A stretch of DNA of 37,931 nucleotides. It comes from Phycisphaerales bacterium. Its GTDB lineage: Bacteria > Planctomycetota > Phycisphaerae > UBA1845 > Fen-1342. The stretch is from positions 1 through 37,931 of the forward strand of contig JAEUIR010000018.1 in the NCBI GenBank assembly GCA_016795025.1, in the 5' to 3' direction. Below the pieces are notes generated by a model. The model saw nothing but the letters and a program-made list of their open reading frames with translations. It did no database searches and was not told the origin of the DNA. The stretch's first letter is position 1. Every line of letters starts with the position of its first letter. Both the position numbers and the translations under genes were made by a program. Shown here piece after piece: positions 24,757-33,583 of this stretch.

Positions 24757-25530
24757 ATGATTTTCATCGTTTTGCCTCTCGTCGCGCTGTTCACGTCCGC
24801 GATCTCCGCCGTGCTCGGCGGCGGAGGCGGCATCCTGCTGCTGGCCGTCACATACATGTTCCTGCCGCACAAAGCCGCGATTTTGCTGCATGCGACTGTT
24901 CAAACGGTGAACCACACCACTCGCGTCATTTCATTCCTGCCGCACGTCGAGTGGGGCATTGTCGGCCGGTTCTTGTCCGGCGTGGTTGTCGGCAGCGGAA
25001 TCGGCATCGCGATCCTCGACGCGACGAGCCATTCGAAAACAGCCGAACCCTGGTTCAAGCTGATCGTCGGCGCTTACGTCGTGATATTCTCGCTGCTGCC
25101 TTTGCCCACGCGCAAGGACGGCCCGCGCTGGTATGACTTCCCGATTCTTGGAGTCGCTTCCGGCATTGCAGCATTCACGGTTGGCGCCATCGGCCCGTTG
25201 ATCGGACCGCTTTTCGCCAGGCGTGGCTTTGCCAAGGAGCGCCTCATCGCCACAAAATCAGCGTGCGAGTGGGTGCTTCATCTGGCCAAAATCCCGGTGT
25301 TCCTGACCTATCAGGCGTTTACCGATTTGCGGGAATACCTCGCGCTCTCAGCGCTCATGTGCGCCGTTGTCATCCCCGGCACGCTGATCGGTCGTCGATT
25401 GCTCGGCGCCCTGAGTGAAGAGCAGTTCCTGTGGCTCTTCCGCGGAATGCTCGCGATCGCCGGCGCGAAGATCATGCTCTGGGACGGCATTCGTCCGCTG
25501 GTCTTCGATACCGGCGCGATCACTCCCTGA
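24757..25530 (+). CDS. TauE/SafE-family membrane permease
   Basis: 257 aa; the ATG at 24757 starts MIFIVLPLVALF directly in the first membrane helix. An in-frame TTG nine bases earlier is possible and the ribosome binding site is weak. About seven to eight hydrophobic helices are arranged as two similar halves: AVLGGGGGILLLAVTYMF with HATVQTVNH in the first, and GIAAFTVGAIGPLIGPLFA with ATKSACEWVLHLAK in the second. That internal repeat is typical of TauE/SafE (sulfite exporter-like) transporters. The family moves sulfonates, sulfite or other small organic anions across the inner membrane; the substrate here is unknown. Single gene downstream of a terminator. Confidence 0.85.
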   Translation: MIFIVLPLVALFTSAISAVLGGGGGILLLAVTYMFLPHKAAILLHATVQTVNHTTRVISFLPHVEWGIVGRFLSGVVVGSGIGIAILDATSHSKTAEPWFKLIVGAYVVIFSLLPLPTRKDGPRWYDFPILGVASGIAAFTVGAIGPLIGPLFARRGFAKERLIATKSACEWVLHLAKIPVFLTYQAFTDLREYLALSALMCAVVIPGTLIGRRLLGALSEEQFLWLFRGMLAIAGAKIMLWDGIRPLVFDTGAITP

Positions 25531-25769
25531 CGGCGATACGCCCTACACGCGCGCCGTTTCGTCGACGCTGCCCACTTCCCCGACGAACTCGACTCCGTAA
25601 GTCTTTCGCTCGCGCGTTTTCGAAGATCGACGTAATCCGCCATTGAGCCACCATGCAGTGAGCGAATACGCGCAGGCGTGCGCCAAAATTCTCAATTGAC
25701 GCCGTTGCCGGCCAGGCGCAAAGTCATCGGCGTAACACTGACGTTTGCTTCACTCCAGACAGGACTGCG

Positions 25770-27470
25770 ATGACTACTGCTCAACTTCCGCTCGCAACAC
25801 AAGCGCCTGCGCCGCTGCATCCACTCGGCACACGCGCCCGCGTGCTGCTCACCAGCGTCTTCGGTCCATACGCACAGGATGACGAATATGGCAGCCGCGC
25901 GATAAATCCAATGGAGCTGTATCACAATCAGGTTACGCGTGTGCAACGAGCGTTTTCGCTGCGGATGTTCCACCGCTCCTGGGGCCTGATGCTGATTCAG
26001 CGGAACATCGACGCGAACAGCACGCTGCTCGATTTCCCGACGCGCGATCGATTTCTCGACGAATTGCGCACGCAGCAATATGACATCATCGGCATCAGCG
26101 CCATCATGCCCAATGTCGAAAAAGTGAGGCACATGTGCGACTGGATCCGCGAGCATCAACCGCACGCGCAGATCATCGTCGGCGGCCATGTCGCCAATAT
26201 TCCCGGCCTGAGCGCGCGCATCGACGCCGATCACATCGTTCCCGGCGAAGGCGTTAGTTGGATGCGCCGTTACCTGGGCCAGGATCCCAGCGCCCCGATT
26301 CGGCATCCGGAAATTGTCTCCGGCATCGGAACACGCACGCTTGGTGTGCGGCTTTGGGAAAAACGCGGCGACGTCGCGGCAACCGTGATTCCGTCCGTCG
26401 GGTGCCCGATGGGATGTAATTTCTGCGCAACGTCCGCAATGTTCGGCGGCAAGGGCAGGTTCGTGAATTTCTACGAAACCGGCGACAGTCTGTTCGAAAT
26501 CATGTGCGGGTTGGAGCGCTCCATGGGCGTGCGCTCGTTCTTCATGATGGACGAGAATTTCATGCTGCACCGCAAACGCGCCCTGCGGCTGCTCGAATTG
26601 ATGGAGCAACACGGCCGATCCTGGGCGCTTTACGTTTTCAGTTCCGGGCGCGTGCTCACCACTTATAAAATCGAACAATTGGTCAGCCTCGGCATTTCAT
26701 GGGTGTGGATGGGGTTGGAAGGCGAAGACTCGCAATACGCCAAGGTATGCGGCGTCGATACGCGTGAACTCGTGCGAACGCTCCAGTCTCACGGTATTCG
26801 CGTGCTCGGTTCGAGCATCATCGGACTCGAAGAACACACGCCGCAAAACATCGATCGCGTCATCGCCCACGCCGTTGCTCACGACACCGAATTTCACCAG
26901 TTCATGCTCTATACGCCGATTCCCGGCACGCCGCTCCACGCGGAGCACGCCGCCGCGGGCACACTGCTGCCGAATGATGAATGCCCGGATGCCGACGCGC
27001 ACGGCCAGTTTCGTTTCAATTTTCGCCACCCGCACATTCGCGACGGACAGGAGAGCGAATTCCTGGTCCGCGCGTTCCAGCGCGACTTCGAGTGCAACGG
27101 GCCGAGCGTCATCCGCATCGCCCGAACGGTGTTGGCCGGCTGGCAACGATATAAGAACCACCCCGATCGCCGCATCCGGGCGCGTTTTGCTTGGGAAGCC
27201 CGCGACCTGGCCGTGACCTATTCCGGCGCGCTCTGGGCCGCTCGGCGCTGGTTGAAAACAACCTGGAAAAAAGAGTCGGCGGCACTCGCAGCGAAAATCA
27301 CCGATCTGCTGCGCGAGATGTGCCGCGAATTCGGCTGGCGCACGCGCTTTGCGGCCCCGTTGGTCGGACGCTATTTGCATTGGACACTGAAGCGCGAGGA
27401 TCGCCGCCTGGCCAACGGCTGGACCTATGAACCGCCGACGTTTCGCGACGTGCGTGGCGGTTTAGCCTGA
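25770..27470 (+). CDS. Radical SAM enzyme with B12-binding-type N-terminal domain
   Basis: 566 aa; ATG at 25770 with AGGA six bases upstream. Residues ~25-190 fold like a cobalamin-binding domain as found in many radical SAM proteins (VLLTSVFGPYA, YDIIGISAIMPNVEKV, AQIIVGGHVANIPG, DADHIVPGEG). The canonical cluster motif is C212-P-M-G-C216-N-F-C219, with SAM-binding segments downstream (FFMMDENFML, WVWMGLEGED, IRVLGSSIIGLEEHTP). The last ~150 residues are helical and basic. By family it uses a 4Fe-4S cluster to cleave SAM and may use methylcobalamin for methyl transfer or rearrangement; the substrate is not evident. A His/Asp histidine box typical of base-off B12 binding is not obvious, so cofactor binding is unproven. 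Confidence 0.87.
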   Translation: MTTAQLPLATQAPAPLHPLGTRARVLLTSVFGPYAQDDEYGSRAINPMELYHNQVTRVQRAFSLRMFHRSWGLMLIQRNIDANSTLLDFPTRDRFLDELRTQQYDIIGISAIMPNVEKVRHMCDWIREHQPHAQIIVGGHVANIPGLSARIDADHIVPGEGVSWMRRYLGQDPSAPIRHPEIVSGIGTRTLGVRLWEKRGDVAATVIPSVGCPMGCNFCATSAMFGGKGRFVNFYETGDSLFEIMCGLERSMGVRSFFMMDENFMLHRKRALRLLELMEQHGRSWALYVFSSGRVLTTYKIEQLVSLGISWVWMGLEGEDSQYAKVCGVDTRELVRTLQSHGIRVLGSSIIGLEEHTPQNIDRVIAHAVAHDTEFHQFMLYTPIPGTPLHAEHAAAGTLLPNDECPDADAHGQFRFNFRHPHIRDGQESEFLVRAFQRDFECNGPSVIRIARTVLAGWQRYKNHPDRRIRARFAWEARDLAVTYSGALWAARRWLKTTWKKESAALAAKITDLLREMCREFGWRTRFAAPLVGRYLHWTLKREDRRLANGWTYEPPTFRDVRGGLA

Positions 27471-27685
27471 TGCTCAACGCGCCACGGACAGACCGCAACC
27501 ACGCGGAATTGACTCACTGGTTGCTCGATGACGCAAATCCTCGTCGGCGGAAATTTGTGCCCGGCTTCCTCGTTCGGACGCTAAGCGCGACTCGCTCCCC
27601 ATCCGCTGCGCGAGCCCACCCGTGTCACCACATCGCCCGACGGCTTTTTTATGCCGCCTGTTCGTCGCGCCACCAGCCCTCGCGA

Positions 27686-28252
27686 TCAAACTTCCATGAT
27701 TTCTTTCGTCTTGTCCGCCACCATCTTGTCCAGTGCGGCTGTGTATTGATCCGTCAGCTTCTGCACCTGCTCTTCGCCGCGCGTCGCATCGTCTTCGCTC
27801 AGCGTCTTGCCCTTTTTCTCCGTCTCGATCGCTTTGTTCGCATCGCGCCGCAAATTTCGAACGGCCACTTTTTGCGCCTCGCCCAGCTTTTTCACCTGGT
27901 CTGCAAGCTGCGCGCGGCGCTGGCCGGACAGCGGCGGCACCGGCAGGCGGATCAGCTTGCCGTCGTTCTGCGGATTGATGCCGATGTCGCTTTTCTCGAT
28001 CGCACGCTGAATGTCTTTCAGCGTGCCGGGGTCATAAGGCTTGATGACGATCACATTCCCATCGGCGACGGCGATATTCGCCAGCTCTTTCATGCCCATC
28101 GACGATCCGTACGACTCAACCTCGACGCGCATGGTATCCACAATCGCCGTGGAAGCCCGGCCGGTGCGGATGCCCCGCAATTCCTGCTTGAGAAAGTCGG
28201 TTGACTTCTCCATTTGCTCTTCGGCCGCGAAAAGAATTTCGTCCAACGCCAT
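27686..28252 (-). CDS. frr: Ribosome recycling factor
   Basis: 188 aa, the normal length; ATG at 28252 with AGGAG eight bases upstream. The helical RRF core is complete: ELRGIRTGRAS, VIVIKPYDPGTLKDIQRAIEKSDIGINPQNDG and RRDANKAIE are conserved segments. With EF-G it splits post-termination ribosomes so subunits can be reused. In many bacteria frr follows pyrH (often with tsf and rpsB); here the neighbours are a convergent radical SAM gene and a divergent epimerase, so it is transcribed alone. No terminator with a clear T-tract was found in the 215-bp gap to 27470. Confidence 0.96.
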   Translation of the reverse strand: MALDEILFAAEEQMEKSTDFLKQELRGIRTGRASTAIVDTMRVEVESYGSSMGMKELANIAVADGNVIVIKPYDPGTLKDIQRAIEKSDIGINPQNDGKLIRLPVPPLSGQRRAQLADQVKKLGEAQKVAVRNLRRDANKAIETEKKGKTLSEDDATRGEEQVQKLTDQYTAALDKMVADKTKEIMEV

Positions 28253-28674
28253 TCGGCGACTCCTGAAAAACGCCTGATTTCAATGATGATTCACGATACC
28301 GGCAGAATGTGCCGGTCACAAGCGAATCCGCTTCCGAGTGTCGGACCGGACAAAGCCTGGCACCCGCATTTTGTCCTCCCGCCTGACTGCCGTTTGGTGA
28401 TTCGAACGCAATGATGCCCGATCACGCAATGCGCCGTGGCCGATAGTGAGATTCACGTCACGCCCCAACACCACCTGACGCGCCGATTTCGCCTGGTCGC
28501 GGCAAACTTCAATGGCCGTTTGGCGGAGGTCTGCAAATGCTCAACAGCGCCGTTACGCAACTCGGCCCCTGTCGTTGCCGATACCAAACCGTGTCAGCGT
28601 TTGCGTTATCGCTTCCGCCCGCCGGCGTCGGTCGGTCCTGCGGGTCACCGGAGGCGCAGTTTGGGAGACCTGTT
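28253..28674. other. Divergent intergenic region between frr and the SDR gene
   Basis: 422 bp with no supported gene. It contains a perfect 7-bp hairpin, ACCGGCA-GAATG-TGCCGGT at 28298-28316, about 50 bp upstream of the frr start, that could influence frr expression. The frame of the downstream SDR gene continues upstream to 28537, but that part shows no conserved character. Confidence 0.5.
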
Positions 28675-29643
28675 GTGAAAACGATCTTTGTCACGGGCGC
28701 CGAGGGTTTCGTCGGTTCGCACCTCGTTCAGCTATTCCGCCAACGGGGGTTTGACGTCGTCGCCGGCGTTCGCAATCGGGCCCGAAAACTCACGCTCGAA
28801 AAACGCTTCGGCAAAACGCTTGTGTGCGATGTCAGCGACGCAATCAACGTCGCGCGCGCCGTCGCCAGCATCCGGCCGGACGGCGTGATTCACCTGGCCG
28901 CGACCTCTCAGGCCTATGACGCGATCAACGAGCCGCTTACCGCGTATCAATCGACCGTCACGGCGTGGGCCAACGTGCTCGAAGCCGTCCGCCGCAGCGT
29001 GCCGCGTTCGCGCGTGCTGTTCGTCAGTACCTGCGACGTGTTTGGCAACGCCGGTCGCGACGGCCAGCCCCTTTCCGAAACCACGCCCTGCGCGCCGATC
29101 AATACCTACGGCTCGCTGCGCTATGCCGCCGAAGATATCGCGCATACGTTTTTCAAGAACTATCACCTGAACGTCAGTATTGCGCGTCCGTTTTATCACA
29201 CCGGTCCGGGCCAACCGGCGAACTTCTTCTACGGCGCGGTGGCGCAGCGCCTGGCGACCTGGGATCCGGCAACACAGGGCACTGAATTCACACTGCCGGA
29301 CCTGAACCTGAAGCGCGATCTGCTGCACGTGCATGACGTGATCTCAGCTTACGAGCGCATCCTCGTCGACGGAAAGCCGAACGAAACTTATCACGTCGCG
29401 TCGGGCCAGGCGCTCACGGTGCGCGAAATCGTGCAGACGATGATCCGCGTGGCCGGTCAACCGCTGAAGTTGATCGAGCAGAGCGTGGATTCAACAACCG
29501 ACGGAGAGACAATCGCATGCTTGTGCGGCGATTCGACCAAGCTGCGCACTGAACTGAACTGGCAGCCGAAAATGTCGTGGGAAGACGCCGTTCGCGACCT
29601 CGTTCGCAGCTATCAATCGAGCAAAATCAGCGTACCGCATTAA
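28675..29643 (+). CDS. Extended SDR epimerase/dehydratase (sugar-nucleotide type)
   Basis: 322 aa; GTG at 28675 has GGGAG eight bases upstream and immediately opens the Rossmann fold (KTIFVTGAEGFVGSHL, GxxGxxG). Expected extended-SDR stations follow: GVIHLAATSQ, VLFVSTCDVFG (catalytic Thr/Ser region), N143-T-Y145, IARPFYHTGPGQP, and NLKRDLLHVHDV. These resemble GDP-mannose dehydratases and related GDP-hexose reductases/epimerases. Unusually, the active-site YxxxK reads Y145-G-S-L-R149, with arginine for the catalytic lysine. It probably acts on a nucleotide sugar for surface glycan synthesis, but no glycan genes adjoin it. Single gene with a hairpin terminator downstream. Confidence 0.85.
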   Translation: MKTIFVTGAEGFVGSHLVQLFRQRGFDVVAGVRNRARKLTLEKRFGKTLVCDVSDAINVARAVASIRPDGVIHLAATSQAYDAINEPLTAYQSTVTAWANVLEAVRRSVPRSRVLFVSTCDVFGNAGRDGQPLSETTPCAPINTYGSLRYAAEDIAHTFFKNYHLNVSIARPFYHTGPGQPANFFYGAVAQRLATWDPATQGTEFTLPDLNLKRDLLHVHDVISAYERILVDGKPNETYHVASGQALTVREIVQTMIRVAGQPLKLIEQSVDSTTDGETIACLCGDSTKLRTELNWQPKMSWEDAVRDLVRSYQSSKISVPH

Positions 29644-29658
29644 GCCCACTCCTTTTCA

Positions 29659-29775
29659 ACACTTTCGTAGCGAAACGGCCCGGCGCATAAGCAGCCGGGC
29701 CGTTTGCGTCCGAAGCCGTCGCCGAACGCGATGCCATGGCGCTTCATGGCGGCATGAGCTAATCTACGAAAGTGT
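29659..29775. repeat. Nested inverted-repeat element (12-bp outer arms)
   Basis: ACACTTTCGTAG at 29659-29670 and its exact reverse complement CTACGAAAGTGT at 29764-29775 bound a 117-bp segment. Inside are a 12-bp stem (29673-29705) and a second small stem GCCATG-GCGCTT-CATGGC. Compare the smaller element at 33802-33893 with the same plan. No clear target-site duplication flanks it. Confidence 0.6.
29673..29705 (+). terminator. Intrinsic terminator-like hairpin after the SDR gene
   Basis: AAACGGCCCGGC, 9-nt loop, exact complement GCCGGGCCGTTT. The stem is strong but the T-tract is only three bases, so termination may be partial. It lies 30 bp after the stop codon, inside the larger inverted-repeat element. 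Confidence 0.65.
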
Positions 29776-29820
29776 CGCAGTCTCCAAGCAAACGCAAATC
29801 GTGTTGCGGCGTGGCACTGC

Positions 29821-29847
29821 TTGAGGTATTGTCCGCGCTGCTATACT
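29821..29847 (+). promoter_or_regulatory. Candidate promoter for smc
   Basis: TTGAGG at 29821 and TATACT at 29842-29847 (5 of 6 to the -10 consensus) lie 64 bp upstream of the smc start. Spacing is 15 bp, shorter than ideal, so this is a moderate candidate only. Confidence 0.4.
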
Positions 29848-29910
29848 AGATATTGAGTCGCGCGCGCGTGCGCGTGACGCACTGTCGCACTGATTGCGAG
29901 CGCGGGCCGA

Positions 29911-32900
29911 GTGTTTCTTTCGAAGATTGTTCTGCACGGCTTCAAAAGTTTCGCGGATCGAACGGAGTTCGAGTTCGGCCCCGGCGTAACCGCCATTGTC
30001 GGCCCAAACGGGTGTGGGAAGAGCAACATTCTCGATGCACTGCGCTGGGTGCTTGGCGAGCAATCGGCCAAGACACTCCGCGGCAAGCAGATGTCTGACG
30101 TAATCTTCGCGGGGTCGCGCAACCGCAAGGGTGCAACATATTCCGAAGTTGAATTGACATTCGATAATCGCTCCGGCTTCCTGACGGTCGATCAGGAAAC
30201 CGTCGTCGTCGGGCGCGTGCTGTTCAGCAATGGCGAAAGCGAATATCGCCTGAACGGCAACGCATGCCGCTTGAAGGACATTCGCGATTTGTTGCTCGAC
30301 ACCGGCATCGGGGTGGATGCGTACACGATTATCGAGCAGGGGCGCGTTGATGTATTGCTGCAATCCAGCCCGGCCGAGCGGCGCGAGCTGTTCGAGGAAG
30401 CTGCGGGAATCAGCCGGTATCGCGTGCGACGCGCCGAGGCCGCTCGACGGCTCGAACGCACGCAACAGAATCTGTTGCGCCTGGTCGATGTGCTGGACGA
30501 GTTGGAGCGCCAACTGCGCAGCGTGAAGCTCGCGGCCGGCAAGGCGCGCAATTATCTGGAATATGACGCGCGGCTGCGCGAGTTGCGCAGCCAGTTCTCG
30601 CTTGCGGAATATCACGAACTTGAGCAATCGCGGGCGAAGTCGCGCGCAGAAGCCGATCGGCTGACGGATCAGCTAAGCGCCAAACGGGCGGAGCTGGCGG
30701 GGTTCGACACCCGCGCGAGCGAAATCGAGCACGAGGTGCAGCGACTCGACGCGACAATTCAGGAACTCGACGGCGATATTCTGAATCTGCAAAGCGAATC
30801 GAGCGCGCTGGTTGAGCGCATCGCGCAAGCCGAGCGACGGATGGCCGATTCGACCGCGGCGCGCACGCGGCGATTGCAGCAGGCTGACGAGATCGACACA
30901 CGCCGCGAAAAGCTGCTTGCTCGCATCACCGACGAGCAATCGGCATTGCAGCAGATCGACCGCGCCCTGGTCGAAGCCACCGGAGTGGTCGAGCGATTCC
31001 GCGCGGAACGCGCAACGGCTGACGCGGCATGCACCGAGATTCGTCGCGAGCTCGACGCGGTTCGACATGCCGCATACGAAGCTGCGCGGCGCAGCGCCCT
31101 GGTGCGCAGCGAGATCAACGCAATCGCGCAACAGTCCGAGCGGTTGGCCGGATCGACGCGGCAAATGAACGATCGCCGAGCGAGAACGGTCGCGGAACGC
31201 GAAACGCTCGACGAGCGCGGCCGCGTGCTGGTGGTTGAGTGCCAGCGCCTGGAGCAGGGAGTCGGCGAGTTGGTTGGCCGGCTGCGCGACATGGATCGGG
31301 AGATCATGGAGGCACAGCGGCGGCGGCAGGCGATTTCCGCGGAATGCGCGGCCCAAAAAGAGTTGCGAAGCGGGATTCAATCGCGGTTGGGATTGCTGGA
31401 AGACATGGACCGCCGCTATGAGGGCGTCGATTCGGCCACGCGCAGCGTGCTGGAGTGGCGCGGCGAAGCGGCGCGCGGCGGAGGCGTGATCGGACTGGTG
31501 GCGGATTGCCTGCGGATCGACGATTCTCGCGCGGCAGCGCTCGCCGGCGTGTTGGCGTCGTTTGAAAATCACGTCGTCATTCGCGACACGTATGCGTTTC
31601 TGGCGGAAGCGGCGCGGCGCGGCGACGTCTCATCGGTTGTAAATGTGATTGCGCTGGATCGGCTGAGCAGCGCGCTGCCCGCGGAAGACCTAAGCGACCT
31701 GGGCGGCTTCGTCGCACGGGCCCGCGATTGGGTGCATTGCGAGCCGGAGTTCGAATCGCTCGCGGACGATCTGCTTGGCTGCGTAGTCGTCGTCGATGAA
31801 TTCGAACGAGCGCTGGCGCATGCGCAGAGTGCTCCGCCGAGATTCGTGTTTGTGGCGCTGGACGGCCGCTCGATTTCGACCGGAGGCCGACTGACCGTGG
31901 GGACGGCGCGTGGGAATGTGGGTCTCATCGCGCGCAAGAGCGAGATTCGACAGCTTCGCGCGGAGCTGGACGACGCTGAATCGCGGATCGAGTTGGCCGC
32001 GCGCGATTTGCGCGCAATTGATGAGCGGCTCGCGGATCAGGCATTGCAACGCGGCGGCGTTTTGGCCGAGATCGGTTCGATTCAAAAGCAGCACGCGGAG
32101 ACGCAATCAGCGCAGGTGCGGGCGGTTGACGATTTGCGCCGCGTCGAGCGTGAATTGCAACTCCTGGAGGCGGAATTGTCCGATGCGTCGCGTTTGGCCG
32201 ATGATCTGGCGCGACGTCGCGGCGAACTGGAGCAGGTCGATGTTGAGGCGTCGGGCGAAAAAGACTCGCACGAGCATCAGTTGCACTCGTCGCAAGGTCG
32301 GCTTGACGAGCGGCTACGTGAGCTTTCGGAGGCGTCTTCGCGTCTGACGGAAGCGCTGGTGGAAGTCGGGCGCGCGGCCGAGCGACGGGCCGCGGGCGAA
32401 GCGGCGCTCTCGCAGTTGCGCGCGCAGATCGACCGCCTGCATGAGGAGCGCTCGCAGGCGCAGCGCGAGGCCGAGGACGAAGCGCGCAGAATCGAATCGG
32501 CCGGGGCGGAGGCGGGTGAGTCACGAGCGCGGCACGGAGAAGTTTGCTCCCGCATCGAATCGCGGCAGAATGAAGTGAGCGCGCAGCGCGGCGCGCGGCA
32601 GGAGTTGCGCCGCCATCTCGATCATTGCGGCAGCGCGGCGCGCGGAGTGCTTGCGGACATCGAGCAGGCCGAGCGCGAACTGCACGAAAGTCAGGTCAGC
32701 CTGCGCGAGGTCGAGGTTCGGCAGGAAGGTCTGGCCGCGCGCGTTCGCGAAGAACTTTCGTTGGAACTGATTGAGTTGTATGCGTCATATCAGTATATTG
32801 CTCATGACTGGGACGCCGTTCGCGTGGAGATCGATGAGCTGCGCGGCCGGATCGCGCGCCTCGGCAACGTGAATCTCGACGCAATCCGCGAGCTTGAGGA

Positions 32901-33480
32901 ACTGACGCCGCGGTATGACGCGATGATCGCGCAGCGGCTCGACCTTGACCAGGCGATCCAGAAGCTCGGAGCGCTCATCGCCGAGCTTGACGAAGCGTCC
33001 ACGTCGCGGTTTCTGTCTTCGTTTGAGACGATCCGCGGTCATTTTCAGGAACTGTTCCGCAAATTATTCGGCGGCGGAAAAGCCGATATCATCATGGAGC
33101 AGCCTGAGAATCCGCTGGAGACCGGCATCGAGATCATCGCCCGTCCGCCCGGCAAGGAACCGCAGTCGATCTCGCTGCTCTCGGGCGGCGAGAAAACGAT
33201 GACCGCCATCGCGATGCTGCTGGCGGTGTTTCGGAGCAAGCCATCGCCGTTCGTGGTGATGGACGAGGTTGACGCGGCGCTGGATGAGTCGAATGTCGGC
33301 CGGTTCAATTCGGTGCTCGACGAGTTTCTGGCGCAATCGCAATTCATTGTGATCACGCACAACAAGCGAACGATGCAAAGCGCCGATGTGTTGTATGGGA
33401 TCACGATGGAAGAGCCGGGCGTGAGCAAGCGTGTCAGCGTCCGGTTCGAAGAAGGTGTACAACCGCCTATGGTGGCGTAG
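29911..33480 (+). CDS. smc: Chromosome partition/condensin protein SMC
   Basis: 1189 aa, normal for bacterial SMC; GTG start at 29911 begins FLSKIVLHGFKSFADRTE, exactly the family N-terminus, so the start is secure despite a weak ribosome binding site. Walker A GPNGCGKS at 31-38. Coiled coil ~165-515, hinge ~524-665 (GGVIGLVADCL ... GRLTVGTARGN), coiled coil ~670-1010, then the C-terminal head: signature LSGGEK at 1090-1095 and Walker B VVMDEVDAAL with D1118/E1119. As a homodimer with ScpA/ScpB it compacts and helps segregate chromosomes. scpA and scpB are not in the window. A lysine-rich micro-ORF follows 34 bp after the stop and is likely co-transcribed. Confidence 0.97.
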   Translation: MFLSKIVLHGFKSFADRTEFEFGPGVTAIVGPNGCGKSNILDALRWVLGEQSAKTLRGKQMSDVIFAGSRNRKGATYSEVELTFDNRSGFLTVDQETVVVGRVLFSNGESEYRLNGNACRLKDIRDLLLDTGIGVDAYTIIEQGRVDVLLQSSPAERRELFEEAAGISRYRVRRAEAARRLERTQQNLLRLVDVLDELERQLRSVKLAAGKARNYLEYDARLRELRSQFSLAEYHELEQSRAKSRAEADRLTDQLSAKRAELAGFDTRASEIEHEVQRLDATIQELDGDILNLQSESSALVERIAQAERRMADSTAARTRRLQQADEIDTRREKLLARITDEQSALQQIDRALVEATGVVERFRAERATADAACTEIRRELDAVRHAAYEAARRSALVRSEINAIAQQSERLAGSTRQMNDRRARTVAERETLDERGRVLVVECQRLEQGVGELVGRLRDMDREIMEAQRRRQAISAECAAQKELRSGIQSRLGLLEDMDRRYEGVDSATRSVLEWRGEAARGGGVIGLVADCLRIDDSRAAALAGVLASFENHVVIRDTYAFLAEAARRGDVSSVVNVIALDRLSSALPAEDLSDLGGFVARARDWVHCEPEFESLADDLLGCVVVVDEFERALAHAQSAPPRFVFVALDGRSISTGGRLTVGTARGNVGLIARKSEIRQLRAELDDAESRIELAARDLRAIDERLADQALQRGGVLAEIGSIQKQHAETQSAQVRAVDDLRRVERELQLLEAELSDASRLADDLARRRGELEQVDVEASGEKDSHEHQLHSSQGRLDERLRELSEASSRLTEALVEVGRAAERRAAGEAALSQLRAQIDRLHEERSQAQREAEDEARRIESAGAEAGESRARHGEVCSRIESRQNEVSAQRGARQELRRHLDHCGSAARGVLADIEQAERELHESQVSLREVEVRQEGLAARVREELSLELIELYASYQYIAHDWDAVRVEIDELRGRIARLGNVNLDAIRELEELTPRYDAMIAQRLDLDQAIQKLGALIAELDEASTSRFLSSFETIRGHFQELFRKLFGGGKADIIMEQPENPLETGIEIIARPPGKEPQSISLLSGGEKTMTAIAMLLAVFRSKPSPFVVMDEVDAALDESNVGRFNSVLDEFLAQSQFIVITHNKRTMQSADVLYGITMEEPGVSKRVSVRFEEGVQPPMVA

Positions 33481-33514
33481 TTGTATCTGTTTGTTTCTTT
33501 TATGGAGGCCCATC

Positions 33515-33583
33515 ATGGCCAAGAAGAAGGCGACCAAGAAGAAGGGTACGAAGAAGAAGGCTACGAAGAAGAAGGCCAAGTAA
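33515..33583 (+). CDS. 22-residue lysine-rich micro-protein behind smc
   Basis: ATG at 33515, TAA at 33581; a strong GGAGG sits 7 bases upstream. The product is built from KKK triplets separated by AT or GT: MAKKKATKKK, then GTKKKATKKK and AK at the end (14 of 22 residues Lys, no acidic residue). At DNA level it is four near-identical 15-nt units beginning AAGAAGAAGG. It resembles an isolated scrap of a histone H1/Hc1-like tail. It lies 34 bp after smc and before any terminator, so it is probably in the smc transcript. Nucleic-acid binding is a plausible inference from charge alone. Other frames over the repeat are acidic and lack a ribosome binding site. Confidence 0.65.
   Translation: MAKKKATKKKGTKKKATKKKAK

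Noticed and set aside
23667-24872. 401-codon minus-strand frame across the second PEP-CTERM gene and the terminator
   Set aside because: It runs through an intrinsic terminator and a gene with signal peptide, PEP-CTERM tail and AGGAGG; it shows no protein family of its own.
27474-27689. 71-codon minus-strand frame just beyond the frr stop
   Set aside because: Arg/Gly-rich with no ribosome binding site. The GDTGGLAQRMGSES-like stretch might be another dispersed repeat, but only one copy is in the window.
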